Part shown: positions 1 to 9,447 of the stretch, in pieces
Layout of the letters: each line of letters opens with the position of its first letter
How positions within the stretch are numbered: position 1 is the stretch's first letter
DNA from: JADFOI01 sp965218935
GTDB taxonomy: Bacteria; Acidobacteriota; UBA6911; RPQK01; JADFOI01
Direction: 5' to 3'
DNA length: 64,000 nucleotides
NCBI GenBank assembly: GCA_965218935.1
Contig: CBDCMH010000006.1
Location: forward strand, 1 to 64,000
Notes under the pieces: model-generated
Seen by the model: the letters and a program-made list of their open reading frames with translations, nothing else
Database searches by the model: none
What the model was told of the DNA's origin: nothing
Translations under genes and position numbers: made by a program

Positions 1-150
1 CACATCCGAGTAACACCAGGGAAATCAGGCCTTTTTTGAATTCATGTGATCAGCGGCCTCCTCCATTAAGAAATAGTGAGCAGGATCAGGCAAGTCAGTC
101 CATTACGGATTTACTTTTATACAACAATTCTGGAGAATAAGTATCTTCCG

Positions 151-735
151 ATGTTGAGTAAAGAGGAGAAACTCAAGCAGTTCGAGCGAATTACCCATCA
201 GATTATCGATGATTGGTATGAGCGGGTGAAACAAAATTATGTCACCGAGGAGGATAGTCGAGACCTGGGGATCGGACCGGAGCTGAAACACTTTCATGAA
301 TCGGGCAATCACCGCATCAAGTTCTTCCGCGAAAAGGAACTTGATGTTACCTATGGTCTGGGGGTTAGACGAACCGAGGAACAGTTCGTCGTGGAATCAA
401 GTGTGAACAACAAGTCGGAAGGCTTTGATTATGAAGCCTTTGTGAATAGCCTGAAGTCTCATTATTGGCGCAGCCGCAATGAAAAGCCTTGGACCGAGGC
501 GGATTTTGATCACTTTGCCTACCAGGATCTTCTCTCTTTTAAGCCACTTATGGGTGAGTCGGTGACTCTGGACATGCGAAAAGACAAGGCAGACATCATC
601 CGGCTCTCCTTTGAGGTCAACCCCCACCACGAGGATCTCCTTCTGGGCCGTAGGGACGTTCTTCGAGATCTGGTCGAAGAGTACTGTTTAGCTCCCCTCA
701 GACGTATTTATGCCGAATCCTACCGGGAGCGGTAA
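151..735 (+). CDS. hypothetical protein
   Basis: I do not recognise this 194-residue protein. It is charged and soluble, with no signal peptide, membrane segment or known motif; the N-terminal third (LSKEEKLKQFERITHQIIDD) looks helical. An in-frame ATG exists at 76, but residues encoded between 76 and 150 look non-coding. The ATG at 151 has GGAG about 14 nt upstream and begins with typical protein composition, so I chose it. It lies just upstream of proC on the same strand with a 65-bp gap, so co-transcription is possible but not shown. No function is proposed. Confidence 0.6.
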   Translation: MLSKEEKLKQFERITHQIIDDWYERVKQNYVTEEDSRDLGIGPELKHFHESGNHRIKFFREKELDVTYGLGVRRTEEQFVVESSVNNKSEGFDYEAFVNSLKSHYWRSRNEKPWTEADFDHFAYQDLLSFKPLMGESVTLDMRKDKADIIRLSFEVNPHHEDLLLGRRDVLRDLVEEYCLAPLRRIYAESYRER

Positions 736-800
736 GGGGGATCTGAAGCCGACTCCACCATTTGACTCAGGCCCTTCCTCTCGTCCATCATAGATTCCTC

Positions 801-1628
801 ATGAAGAAGGCTATGACTAAGAAAAAAGTGGCTTTTTTGGGGTTGGGCAAGATGGGAGGAATACTCCTTCAGGCACTCCTTAAGAAGAGTGTCCTCTTGC
901 CTAAAAACACGGTGGCCACGGTACGCCATCCGGAAAGAGCCCAAAAATTGAGCCAGGAACTGGGTATTTCCGTTACCACCGACAATCTCCAGGCCGCCCA
1001 GCAGTCTGACCTTATCCTGCTGTGTGTTAAACCTCAGACCGTTAAACCCGTTGTTCAGGAGATCGCAGCTGAAATGGCCCCTGGCAAGCAACTCATCTCC
1101 ATAGCGGCTTCGGTGCCCACCCAATACATTGAAGAGATTCTGGATTCAGAGGTGCCCGTGGTGCGTGCCATGCCCAACACACCCTGCGTCATCGAGTGTG
1201 GGATGACGGGACTCTGTAAAGGCAAATTTGCCGATGAATCGCATCTGGACACAGCCCATGCTTTGTTTGACTCGGTGGGAAGGACCGTTACTGTGGATGA
1301 GAAACTGATGGATGCGGTGACCGGTCTCTCGGCCAGTGGGCCTGCTTTCATCTATATCATTCTTGAATCCTTGGCTGAGGCGGGAGTAAAAGTGGGCCTC
1401 CCTCGAGACGTGGCCACTCTTTTAGCCGCTCAAACCGTCCAGGGGGCCGCCCGCATGACCCTGGAGACGGGCCAACACCCTGCACTCTTGAAGGATGCCG
1501 TTACCACACCCGCCGGCTGTACGGTGGACGGGATTATGGAGTTGGAAGAGGGAAAGCTGCGGGTTACCTTGATTAAAGCCGTGGTGAAAGCCACCGAGCG
1601 CGCCAAGGAACTCCTAGTGGCGGATTAA
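801..1628 (+). CDS. proC: pyrroline-5-carboxylate reductase
   Basis: ProC catalyses the last step of proline synthesis, NAD(P)H-dependent reduction of 1-pyrroline-5-carboxylate, in the cytoplasm. The N-terminus holds the Rossmann nucleotide-binding loop (VAFLGLGKMGG). It is followed by the family motifs CVKPQTV, VRAMPNTPC and the C-terminal signature region (TGLSASGPAFIYIILESL, then DAVTTPAGCTVDGI). Length (about 275 residues) fits the family. The start is ambiguous: ATG 801 and ATG 813 are both in frame; 813 has AAGAAGG only 2 nt ahead, 801 has no clear Shine-Dalgarno. No other proline gene is adjacent. Confidence 0.95.
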   Translation: MKKAMTKKKVAFLGLGKMGGILLQALLKKSVLLPKNTVATVRHPERAQKLSQELGISVTTDNLQAAQQSDLILLCVKPQTVKPVVQEIAAEMAPGKQLISIAASVPTQYIEEILDSEVPVVRAMPNTPCVIECGMTGLCKGKFADESHLDTAHALFDSVGRTVTVDEKLMDAVTGLSASGPAFIYIILESLAEAGVKVGLPRDVATLLAAQTVQGAARMTLETGQHPALLKDAVTTPAGCTVDGIMELEEGKLRVTLIKAVVKATERAKELLVAD

Positions 1629-1666
1629 AAGACCCATCTCTAGAGTGTGGGAGGCACTTGCGCCCA

Positions 1667-1681
1667 GGCACCTCAGGTGCC
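1667..1681. repeat. dispersed palindrome GGCACCTCAGGTGCC
   Basis: This 15-base near-perfect palindrome sits just after proC. On the minus strand it reads inside GATTCGGCACCTGAGGTGCC. The same string recurs at 21679-21703 and in diverged form at 6775-6860 and 7744-7818, always between genes. Role unknown; it could act as a transcript-end hairpin. Confidence 0.6.
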
Positions 1682-1703
1682 GAATCCGCTTTGTACCTCC
1701 GTT

Positions 1704-1843
1704 TTAGGGTTCTAAGCTACGACGAATAGACTGTCTAAATTTCCCCGGTGTCGTTTTCGTATGTTTCCTGAAAGCGCTCTGGAAACTGCCAAGACTTGAA
1801 AAGCCCACGTTCGCAGCAATCTCATTCATGGACTTGTACGTCT
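1704..1843 (-). pseudogene. AraC-family regulator, C-terminal remnant
   Basis: The minus strand reads MNEIAANVGFSSLGSFQSAF and then RKHTKTTPGKFRQSIRRS before a TAA at 1704-1706. This is the second helix-turn-helix of AraC/XylS regulators (the EIA..VGF.S...F...F+K...TP..+R pattern). Everything upstream in the gene is missing: the frame runs directly into the terminal inverted repeat of the IS3-family element at 1844. It is therefore a transcription factor cut by the insertion or by an IS-linked rearrangement. The ligand-binding domain is not elsewhere in the window. Confidence 0.8.
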
Positions 1844-1910
1844 TCAGCGAGAATGGGACATTTGGGGTTCCAAGCTAAGAGACAGTGGGAACCGATGCTG
1901 ATCGGGCTAG

Positions 1911-3965
1911 CCCAAGTTCCGCGGTCCGCTGAGCACAATCCTTTGTTGGTAAGGGGTTATGATTTTTTCAGTCACTACAAATGGGCCGCCGCGTGCCAGG
2001 TCTTAACCGGTTTCATGACTTGCGAAGGAACCCTGAGGACGTTGTAGATGTTTCGCTGCTGGCCATCCGGCGTGGTTCCCTTCCGGATGCGGAGAAGGGG
2101 GCCCTTCGCTGTGGGCAGGACCACCGTCACAACTTGGTGGGTGCTGAGCTGCTGACGGATGGTCGACCAGGAGGTGTGGATTCCCTCATCCAGGAAGTAC
2201 TTTTCGATGGAGACCAGCAGGTGGTAGGCCAGCACGCAGAGAAAGATGTGGGCCTGGGTACGGTGCTTCAGTTGGTGGAAAATGGGACGCTCCATCAGCG
2301 GGGTCTTCATATCCCGGAAGGCCTGTTCCACACGCGTCAGCAGAAGGTAGGTGCGCCAGATCTCATCGGCGGTCAGATCCTGCCGATCCGTCTTCAGCAC
2401 GTAGCTGCCGTCGAGCTTCTCCGCGATCGCTTTCTTCTCTGCCTTCTCTTGCCAAACCAGGTTCCGCTTCTGTGCGTCGTATTCGATTCCGAAGTAGCGG
2501 GCCACACGGGGATAGCGTTCCTTGAGACGACCGATGGCCTGGTGAATCTTCTCCGTCTTCTTCAGGTGCCCCCGTTGCACCCGGGCCTGGAGCTTCTCTA
2601 AGTCGCGGATCAGCCTCTGTTGCTGCTTCTCCCGGATCGCTCGGTCCTTCTGTTCACGACCTTCGCTGCGACAAAGAATGTAGACCTCATCGCCTTTCTT
2701 GCGCCGTTTGATCTCGACCCGGCTCTTCTTCTGAAACGGATTCCGGGGGGAAGGGATCCGAATGATCTCTTCCCAGTCGTCTTCCTTCTCCAGCTCCTCT
2801 ATCCACTCATTTCGCTCCGACTGTCGTCCCGCCACAATGTAGTGATACTGACGCTGCCGGATCTGCTCGAGGTTCTCCTCATAAGCCATGCCGCGATCCA
2901 CCACCACCGTCGAGCCTACTTTGTGGCCCGTTCGTTTCTCTAACCTATCCAACATCTGATCAACGGTGGCGCGGTCCTGCACGTTTCCGTCAAACACGTC
3001 GTGGGCCTTGGGAAAACCCTCCTCATCGAGCACCAGCCCGACCACCACCTGCTTGCAGTCCGGACGTTTATCGCGCGAGTAGCCCCGCTTGGCCTGGGGG
3101 TTGGCTTCCGCCTGACCCTCAAAGTAGGTCGACGTCAGGTCGTAGAGATAGACCGTCTCTTCCAGGTTGAAAAGCCTTCTCTCCCGCTCCGCCAGCTCCC
3201 GCTCGATCGGCTCCCGATTTGGATGCAGCCGATCCAGGTTCCGATACAGCGCATCCTCCTGCAGCGTCGAGAAGTCCTCTCCCAGAATGTCCCCCATCGC
3301 CGTGCGGCGGATCCAGTCGGGCATGGCCCGTTCCGAAAGCGGACAGATCAGCCGGTTAAGCGTCATCGCTTCGCTCAACAGACACCCACGTTGCGACAAG
3401 CCCGCACGCCTGAGAATCTCGTCCACCCCCAAGCGCCGCCACATCTGATGTCCAACGTGCACGGGCCCGGCTTCCCGTGCCTCGTCCAATTCAATCCGCT
3501 CCACATCGACGGTGACCAGTTCTGCCCCAGGCTCGGGCTCTCGCCGGCGCCGGCCCCGCCGAGCCCTTTGCAGCAGAGTTTGGGTTTTTTCATCGGGAGC
3601 TTCCAGCGAAAGCTGGCCGCGCAAAGCCGACTCCAGCTTGTGGGCCAGGGTCAGCCATTCTTCTGGGGGTGCCGGGGCGAGATTGCCCAGAGAGCAAATC
3701 GTTCTTTGGCGGGGTCCCTGGGGAGTCTGAACCGACTTCACCAGCAGGTAGTTCGTGTACTCCTTGCCCTTGTAGATGCGACTGGTTTTTCGGATGTACA
3801 TTAATCACTATATATATCATACCCACCTGACTCAAACAGGACTGTACTTAGTCACGTTAGTCACTATTTTGCCAATCTATCAAGGCGCTCGTTGAAAATA
3901 AAGGACTTGCCAACGTCGACCAGGCAAAGTAGGTGAAAATCGTTCAGCGGACCGCGGAAGTTAGG
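1911..3965 (-). mobile_element. IS1634/IS4-type element nested in the IS3 element
   Basis: The element is 2055 bp with 24-bp terminal repeats at 1911-1934 and 3942-3965, matching at 21 of 24 positions with core TTCCGCGGTCCGCTGA. Both ends are flanked by CTAG (1907-1910 and 3966-3969), a plausible 4-bp target duplication. Removing the element and one CTAG restores the host IS3 orfB, which would then read ...NAKLARSASVPTVS and stop at 1875-1877. That reconstruction supports the boundaries. One transposase gene occupies nearly all of it. Confidence 0.85.
1975..3801 (-). CDS. IS1634-type DDE transposase
   Basis: This 608-residue transposase has an RNase-H-like DDE fold interrupted by a long insertion domain, typical of the IS1634/IS4 group. 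Visible catalytic landmarks are YDLTSTYFEG (first Asp), VVVDRGMAYEENL (second Asp) and a C-terminal Glu in LLTRVEQAFRDMKTPL, the Y-(2)-R-(3)-E-(6)-K-like signature region. The N-terminus (MYIRKTSRIYKGKEYTNYLL) matches the family start. The frame is intact and full length, so the element may be active. Long open frames on the opposite strand here are shadows. Confidence 0.93.
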   Translation of the reverse strand: MYIRKTSRIYKGKEYTNYLLVKSVQTPQGPRQRTICSLGNLAPAPPEEWLTLAHKLESALRGQLSLEAPDEKTQTLLQRARRGRRRREPEPGAELVTVDVERIELDEAREAGPVHVGHQMWRRLGVDEILRRAGLSQRGCLLSEAMTLNRLICPLSERAMPDWIRRTAMGDILGEDFSTLQEDALYRNLDRLHPNREPIERELAERERRLFNLEETVYLYDLTSTYFEGQAEANPQAKRGYSRDKRPDCKQVVVGLVLDEEGFPKAHDVFDGNVQDRATVDQMLDRLEKRTGHKVGSTVVVDRGMAYEENLEQIRQRQYHYIVAGRQSERNEWIEELEKEDDWEEIIRIPSPRNPFQKKSRVEIKRRKKGDEVYILCRSEGREQKDRAIREKQQQRLIRDLEKLQARVQRGHLKKTEKIHQAIGRLKERYPRVARYFGIEYDAQKRNLVWQEKAEKKAIAEKLDGSYVLKTDRQDLTADEIWRTYLLLTRVEQAFRDMKTPLMERPIFHQLKHRTQAHIFLCVLAYHLLVSIEKYFLDEGIHTSWSTIRQQLSTHQVVTVVLPTAKGPLLRIRKGTTPDGQQRNIYNVLRVPSQVMKPVKTWHAAAHL

Positions 3966-4932
3966 CTAGTTTAGCATTGATCGCCTGCCGACGGGCAAGG
4001 GTGACTCCTTTCAATCTTCTCCTTTTTGTGTGGATGGAATCTCGTCTTGCGAAGTACATGTCATCGGGTGTGGCGTTACCCAGGGCCTCGTGATAGCGCC
4101 TGGAGTTGTAGTAGTCGATAAAGACCGCGATTTCTCGCTCCAACTCCTCGGGTGTCTCCCAGACCATTAGGTTGATGCGTTCCTTGCAGGAACGATGGTA
4201 GCGTTCGATCTTCCCGTTGGTCTGGGGATGATAGGGTGAGGCCAGGATGTGGCCCAGTCCCTTGGTCTCCAGATACTGACCAAAGTCTTTGGAGATCAAA
4301 GCCGGTCCGCGGTCTGTCACCAGCCGGGGCCGATCAGACAACGGAGCCTGTTCCACACCCGTTCTCTCACAAGCCGCCTCGACCACCTGGCTGAAGTCTC
4401 CAGCACGCATGGCCGTGTGAAGTCCCCAGGCCAGGATCCTCCGGCTAAAGTCATCCAGTACTGAGATCAGATAGTACCAGCCCCAGTTCTTGACCAGAAG
4501 ATAGGTCGCATCCGTTTGCCACTGCTGGTTGGGTCGGGTCGTCTTGATTCGATATTCCGATTCGGCTGGAAAGCTCCGGAGTTGAACCTCCCGAATCAGC
4601 CCTTCCGCTTTCAAAATCCGGTAGACCGAGGATTCCGAGACCGTAAACCCGCACCTATCCGTCACCTGGCAGCTCACTTCTCGTGAGGACCACTCTGGAA
4701 ACAGCAGCGCCATCTCCAGGATTCGGTCCCGTTCTTTGGGCAGGATCTGATTCCAAACCCGTCCTGATCCTGGGGGACGGTCCCGCAAGCCTGCCAACCC
4801 CCTCTTTCGAAAGGGGTGTCTCCAGCGATAGTAGGTCGAGCGGGGGATCTCGAGTTGATCCAGCACCTCCCGGACCGGTAACTCGGAGGCCTCCACTGTC
4901 CTTAAAACTTCCAGCTTGTGCTCGCTGAGCAT
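3961..4932 (-). CDS. IS3-family transposase OrfB (rve integrase domain)
   Basis: OrfB has an N-terminal HTH (PRSTYYRWRHPF), an HTH_21-like segment, and the retroviral-integrase catalytic core. The catalytic residues can be seen: Asp in WQTDATYLL, Asp in LVTDRGPALI, and Glu in HPQTNGKIERYHRS. The last two codons and stop come from the inserted IS1634-type element, so the native C-terminus is shortened by about nine residues. It has its own AAGGAGG 9 nt before ATG 4932. It can also be reached from OrfA by a -1 frameshift. Confidence 0.93.
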   Translation of the reverse strand: MLSEHKLEVLRTVEASELPVREVLDQLEIPRSTYYRWRHPFRKRGLAGLRDRPPGSGRVWNQILPKERDRILEMALLFPEWSSREVSCQVTDRCGFTVSESSVYRILKAEGLIREVQLRSFPAESEYRIKTTRPNQQWQTDATYLLVKNWGWYYLISVLDDFSRRILAWGLHTAMRAGDFSQVVEAACERTGVEQAPLSDRPRLVTDRGPALISKDFGQYLETKGLGHILASPYHPQTNGKIERYHRSCKERINLMVWETPEELEREIAVFIDYYNSRRYHEALGNATPDDMYFARRDSIHTKRRRLKGVTLARRQAINAKLA

Positions 4933-4952
4933 CCTCTGATACCTCCTTCGCC

Positions 4953-5279
4953 TTACAGGCCCAAACTTTTTTTTAGCTTTTGGTTCTCCACTACCGTCTC
5001 GGCCACCGCCTTCTTCAAGGCCTCATTCTCCTCCTTCAAGCGACGCACCTCACCGGAAGTCGCATTCCGTTGGGTCTCCCGGGTTAGACCGTTTTTGCCC
5101 GAATCCAGGAAGGCCTTGGACCACTTGTAGTAGATCGAAGGTTGAATCCCTTCTTTGCGGCACAGTTCGGTGACGGGAATCTCTCCGCGGAGCCCCTCCA
5201 AAACGATGTGGATCTTCTCTTCGGCCGTGAATCTCCGGCGGGTGGCCCTACGGATCTGTTTGACGACGTCTGTGGTCAT
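4953..5279 (-). CDS. IS3-family transposase OrfA (HTH, leucine zipper)
   Basis: This 108-residue protein has an HTH_Tnp_1 domain (RRFTAEEKIHIVLEGLRG, then ELCRKEGIQPSIYYKWSKAF). A coiled coil follows (EVRRLKEENEALKKAVAE, VVENQKLKK), the multimerisation zipper typical of IS3 OrfA. It binds the element's ends and usually represses transposition unless fused to OrfB. AAGGAGAACGCT precedes ATG 5279. OrfB starts 20 bp downstream of its stop and lies in the -1 frame relative to it. Confidence 0.92.
   Translation of the reverse strand: MTTDVVKQIRRATRRRFTAEEKIHIVLEGLRGEIPVTELCRKEGIQPSIYYKWSKAFLDSGKNGLTRETQRNATSGEVRRLKEENEALKKAVAETVVENQKLKKSLGL
4966..4974 (-). promoter_or_regulatory. probable programmed -1 frameshift site (A8G)
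   Basis: On the minus strand, eight A residues followed by G lie nine codons before the stop of orfA... the exact string is CTAAAAAAAAGTTTGGG. A -1 slip here leaves orfA and continues through FGPVRRRRYQR into the orfB ATG with no stop codon. This is the classical IS3-family route to an OrfAB fusion transposase. The frame relation was checked by codon phase; slippage itself is inferred. Confidence 0.7.
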
Positions 5280-5346
5280 AGCGTTCTCCTTTTGGTTGTG
5301 CCATGACCAGCATCGGCTTGCTCTGATGGGCTGTCAAGATCAGCCC

Positions 5347-5376
5347 TTTGAGGGGGTGAGATCTCACCCCCTCAAA
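5347..5376. repeat. 30-bp perfect palindrome at the IS3 end
   Basis: TTTGAGGGGGTGAGA is followed at once by its exact reverse complement. It lies between the orfA start and the right terminal repeat. It could form a hairpin blocking transcripts entering the transposase genes from outside, but that is inference. Confidence 0.7.
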
Positions 5377-5426
5377 CCTTCCAACTCTCTCTTAACTCTC
5401 GGCCCTATGTGTCCCACTTTCGCTGA

Positions 5427-6420
5427 CGGGATACAGTTTCTACTGGGGCAGGTGGATCTGGGAATTCTTGCACCCACTTCGGCCCGCAACGTCAAGTTAG
5501 CTGAAGATATCCTGGCTCCATTAGGGATTCCGCTGCCTTATACGGATGACGGCGGCAACCTGACTGTAGAGTTCACCATTGAGGCTGCCAACGTGCGTGG
5601 CGCCGCGCAGGTCTTCTCTTCGGACATGGCCTTTGGCACTTATCCGCTTCAGCCAGTCCCAACCACCTCTGGTCCGGGTCCGACCGTTTTGGTTGCCAAC
5701 CTGATGAACGGCAACAGCGCAGCCTTCAACTCGCGTGCCTACCTGTGGAATCCTTCGGCAAACGCTGGGGCGGTGACCGTGCGCGTGTTCACGCTTCCCC
5801 TGACCGGTGTCTCCACACTGCTGGGTCAGTTGGACCTGGGGATCCTGGGAGCGGAATCGGCCCGTAATATTAAGTTAGCCGAAGATATCCTGGCGCCTTC
5901 AGGGATTTTACTGCCCTACACGGGCGATGGTGGAAACCTGGCGGTGGAGTTCACGATTGACGCACCCAACGTTCAAGGTGCTGCACAGGTGTTCTCTTCG
6001 GATCTGGCTTTTGGAACTTATCCGCTTCAGGAGATTCCTGCCACCTCAGGTCCGGATCCCAGCGTCTTGGTGGCCCACTTCATGAACGGCAACAATGATG
6101 CCTTCTACTCACGGGTCTACCTCTGGAACCCTTCAGCTGTGGCTGCGGACGTGACGGTACGGGTGTTCACCCTTCCGATTAAAGGGGGTACGCCCCAGGA
6201 GTTGACCATCGCGCCTTTTAATCTTGGAACCCTGGGAGCGGAATCGGGTCGTAATATCAGATTGGCCGAGGATATTCTGGCGGTCCTGGGAATTCCGGTG
6301 CCCTATACGGACGACGGCGGAAATTTGATGCTGGAGTTCACGGTTGAGGTGCCCGACGTGAAGGGAGCTGGACAGGTGTTCTCGTTGGATTTGGCGTTTG
6401 GGACGTATACGTTGCAGTAG
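5427..6420 (+). pseudogene. tandem-repeat protein, 5' end lost at the IS junction
   Basis: The open frame codes three related blocks of roughly 115-120 residues. Each carries variants of LGQLDLGILGAESARNIKLA, DILAP.GI.LPYT.DGGNL, EFTI...V.GAAQVFSS and LAFGTYPLQ. Blocks two and three also show FMNGN...F.SRVYLWNPSA and VTVRVFTLP. Block one starts part-way through the unit, directly after the IS3 terminal repeat. The upstream frame is antisense to orfA, so the true N-terminus is gone. The repeats look beta-rich and extracytoplasmic, but I know no named family. The stop at 6418-6420 appears native. Confidence 0.75.
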
Positions 6421-6429
6421 AGGGGGAGG

Positions 6430-6521
6430 AAAATATGGGGACAGCCCTCGCGCTTTTCCATTAAATAAGGGGATAGCATATAGGCCCCGAGTTGGAAACG
6501 TGAGGGCTGTTCCCACATTTT
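6430..6521. repeat. REP-like hairpin
   Basis: Two arms of about 28 bases are near-inverse copies: ATGGGGACAGCCCTCGCG (left) and the reverse complement of GTGGGAACAGCCCTCACG (right). They are separated by about 35 bases that contain a second small GGGG...CCCC stem. GGGGACAG ends are typical of REP elements served by Y1 (RAYT) transposases; no such transposase is in the window. It may also end transcription of the upstream gene. Confidence 0.55.
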
Positions 6522-6774
6522 CTACCCCATTCCAAAGCTGGGAAGCGGGGAGTTGTCTCCCATATTCCCCGATGGTTGAGATTCGGTGCTTCAGCCGGTG
6601 TTCTTCTGTGCCGCCCTTACAGGGCTCGTGGCCGAATCTGACCAGTGTACCCTGGGGCTTTTACCCATTTCTTGTCGACCCTTGCGGGCTCCAGAGGGCC
6701 ATGCCCACCGGGCTGATACCTGCGAGTAAAACAGCACGAATGCCCGACCACACTAATGGGTAAAGCCGGAAACT
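6522..6774. other. gene-free repeat-rich spacer
   Basis: I see no credible gene here. The segment contains GCCGCCCTTACAGGGCTC at about 6611 and CCCTTGCGGGCTCC at about 6681. These short inverted motifs resemble ones near 20321, 21626, 47690 and 47780. An open frame at 6398-6763 is composed of these repeats and is not protein-like. Confidence 0.5.
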
Positions 6775-6860
6775 GATTCGGCACCTGAGAATGCCTCCTA
6801 CATTACGGAACTCTATACTGTTGGGTGAAGACTTCTTCTTGGGCGCACGTCAGTGCGAAC
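6775..6860 (+). repeat. dispersed intergenic repeat, copy 1
   Basis: It starts GATTCGGCACCTGAGAATGC and ends TTGGGCGCACGTCAGTGCG. It aligns over its whole length with 7744-7818, so the YdcF-like gene lies between two diverged copies in direct orientation. Confidence 0.55.
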
Positions 6861-7027
6861 TGCGTGGTCCTACCGACATATCAGAGCGGATTGTCGAGAG
6901 GACCTAGTGTATCTTAGTAGACGGTACGAGAAGATCATGCCCATGTTTCCTTGTTTAACAAGTCCTCGTCCATTTCGGGTTTCCCATCCTCAGTGGACGC
7001 TGTATAAATGTGAGGAGATCATACGGT

Positions 7028-7702
7028 ATGAGAGGTTGGCGTAGGCTGAGAGAGCTTTTCCTTTACAAAGAAGAAGTGGTGAAGACCACTTGGAAGCTGC
7101 GCATCACACTATTTGCTGTTTTCATGATCTTCTGCCTTGTCACTGGCCGATTTTGGCTTGTTTGGGTGGGGCAGAGTCTAATTTACGAAGACAAGTTAGC
7201 CCCCACTGATGTCATTCTTGTGGAAAACTTTGAAGCCCCATTTCTTGCCGGTTTGTCCCGGGCAGTCAAATTACGAGATGAGGGTTATTCAGAACGGATT
7301 CTAGTCGTTCGGTTGATTCCACGTGAGAGTAGGTTTATCTCGTCAAATTTTTTGGGGCAAGTCTGGGATTCGTACTGCCAGGCCGTGGGCATAGACGATC
7401 CTGAGATTGTTGCTGTAGAGCAAGTGGAGCCCGTCACTAAAAATATGGCGAAGCAGTTGGCATCGACCCTGAAGAAAACGAGCGTAGAATCAGCCATCCT
7501 GATAAGTGGGATCTTTCATAGCAAACGCTCGTGCCTAGTCTATCGAGAGGTTTTAGAACCTCTGGGGATACAGCTTCGCTGCCTCCCAGTGTCAGGGGCG
7601 GTAGATCCAGACCACTGGTGGAAAACATCTCATGATGCCCTCTATGTAGTCGAAGAGTTTCTCAAGTTGCAATACTATCGGTTGTTTGTGCTTGCAGATT
7701 AG
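7028..7702 (+). CDS. YdcF/SanA-like DUF218 membrane protein
   Basis: This is a 224-residue protein with one N-terminal transmembrane segment (ITLFAVFMIFCLVTGRFWLV) followed by a DUF218 domain. Family features visible are PTDVILVENF, a middle alpha/beta core, and ILISGIFHSKRSCLVYREVL near the end, matching the usual T..FH..R motif. DUF218 proteins act in envelope biogenesis, and many sit near exopolysaccharide or PEP-CTERM loci; the exact substrate is unknown. ATG 7028 has GAGGAG 10 nt upstream; an earlier ATG at 7010 overlaps this signal. It stands alone between two copies of one repeat. Confidence 0.7.
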   Translation: MRGWRRLRELFLYKEEVVKTTWKLRITLFAVFMIFCLVTGRFWLVWVGQSLIYEDKLAPTDVILVENFEAPFLAGLSRAVKLRDEGYSERILVVRLIPRESRFISSNFLGQVWDSYCQAVGIDDPEIVAVEQVEPVTKNMAKQLASTLKKTSVESAILISGIFHSKRSCLVYREVLEPLGIQLRCLPVSGAVDPDHWWKTSHDALYVVEEFLKLQYYRLFVLAD

Positions 7703-7743
7703 AGGTCTAGTTTCTAGGTTACGAGTGACTTTCCCACTATGTG

Positions 7744-7818
7744 GATTCAGCACCTGAGGTATCTCCCGCATTTCAGAATTCTATGAACTACTGATCATTG
7801 GGCGCACGGTAGTGTGCC
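7744..7818 (+). repeat. dispersed intergenic repeat, copy 2
   Basis: GATTCAGCACCTGAGGTATC at its start and TTGGGCGCACGGTAGTGTGC at its end match copy 1 at 6775-6860 with substitutions and a short gap. It ends just before the convergent activator gene. Confidence 0.55.
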
Positions 7819-7828
7819 TCCACGGTGA

Positions 7829-9246
<1,418 letters not shown>

Positions 9247-9447
9247 AGTTCAAACGGGCAATTTGAGGGATTGAGATCGGGTCCCGCCAAGGTGCCTCTC
9301 CTCCATATCGATACGGCCCAGATAACCGACTGATTTTGAACATGTTAAACCCCTCTTATGGGAATCACAAGGGAAAAGTGGAAAAACTGTCAAAAAAATG
9401 TGAAAAATGTTGCGAGTATTGTGGAAAACCGTGCACTGGCTCAGGCT
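9247..9447. other. spacer between activator and amidohydrolase
   Basis: No gene is seen in these 200 bases. The segment 9358-9430 is rich in A runs (GTGGAAAAACTGTCAAAAAA). It is upstream of the activator gene and downstream of the amidohydrolase, so the activator's promoter should lie here. No clear -24/-12 pair was found. Confidence 0.4.

Larger units (their letters stand above)
1844..5426 (-). mobile_element. IS3-family insertion sequence (interrupted)
   Basis: The outer element is bounded by imperfect inverted repeats: TCAGCGAGAATGGGACA at 1844-1860, and the reverse complement of TCAGCGAAAGTGGGACA at 5410-5426 (15 of 17 identical). It carries orfA and orfB on the minus strand. A second IS (1911-3965) has landed in the 3' end of orfB. 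No target duplication is visible at the outer ends (left flank ...ACGTCT, right flank CGGGATAC...). Both flanking genes are truncated exactly at the ends, pointing to deletion or recombination rather than simple insertion. Confidence 0.8.

Noticed and set aside
1981..3804. Long plus-strand open frames across the IS1634-type element
   Set aside because: They are shadows of the minus-strand transposase, which has clear catalytic motifs.
5155..5426. An upstream extension of the repeat-protein frame into the IS3 element
   Set aside because: The extension is antisense to orfA and crosses the IS terminal repeat; homology between repeat units starts only after 5427.
6398..6763. A 121-residue plus-strand frame after the repeat protein
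   Set aside because: It is built from REP-like and GCCCTTACAGGGC repeats and lacks a ribosome binding site.
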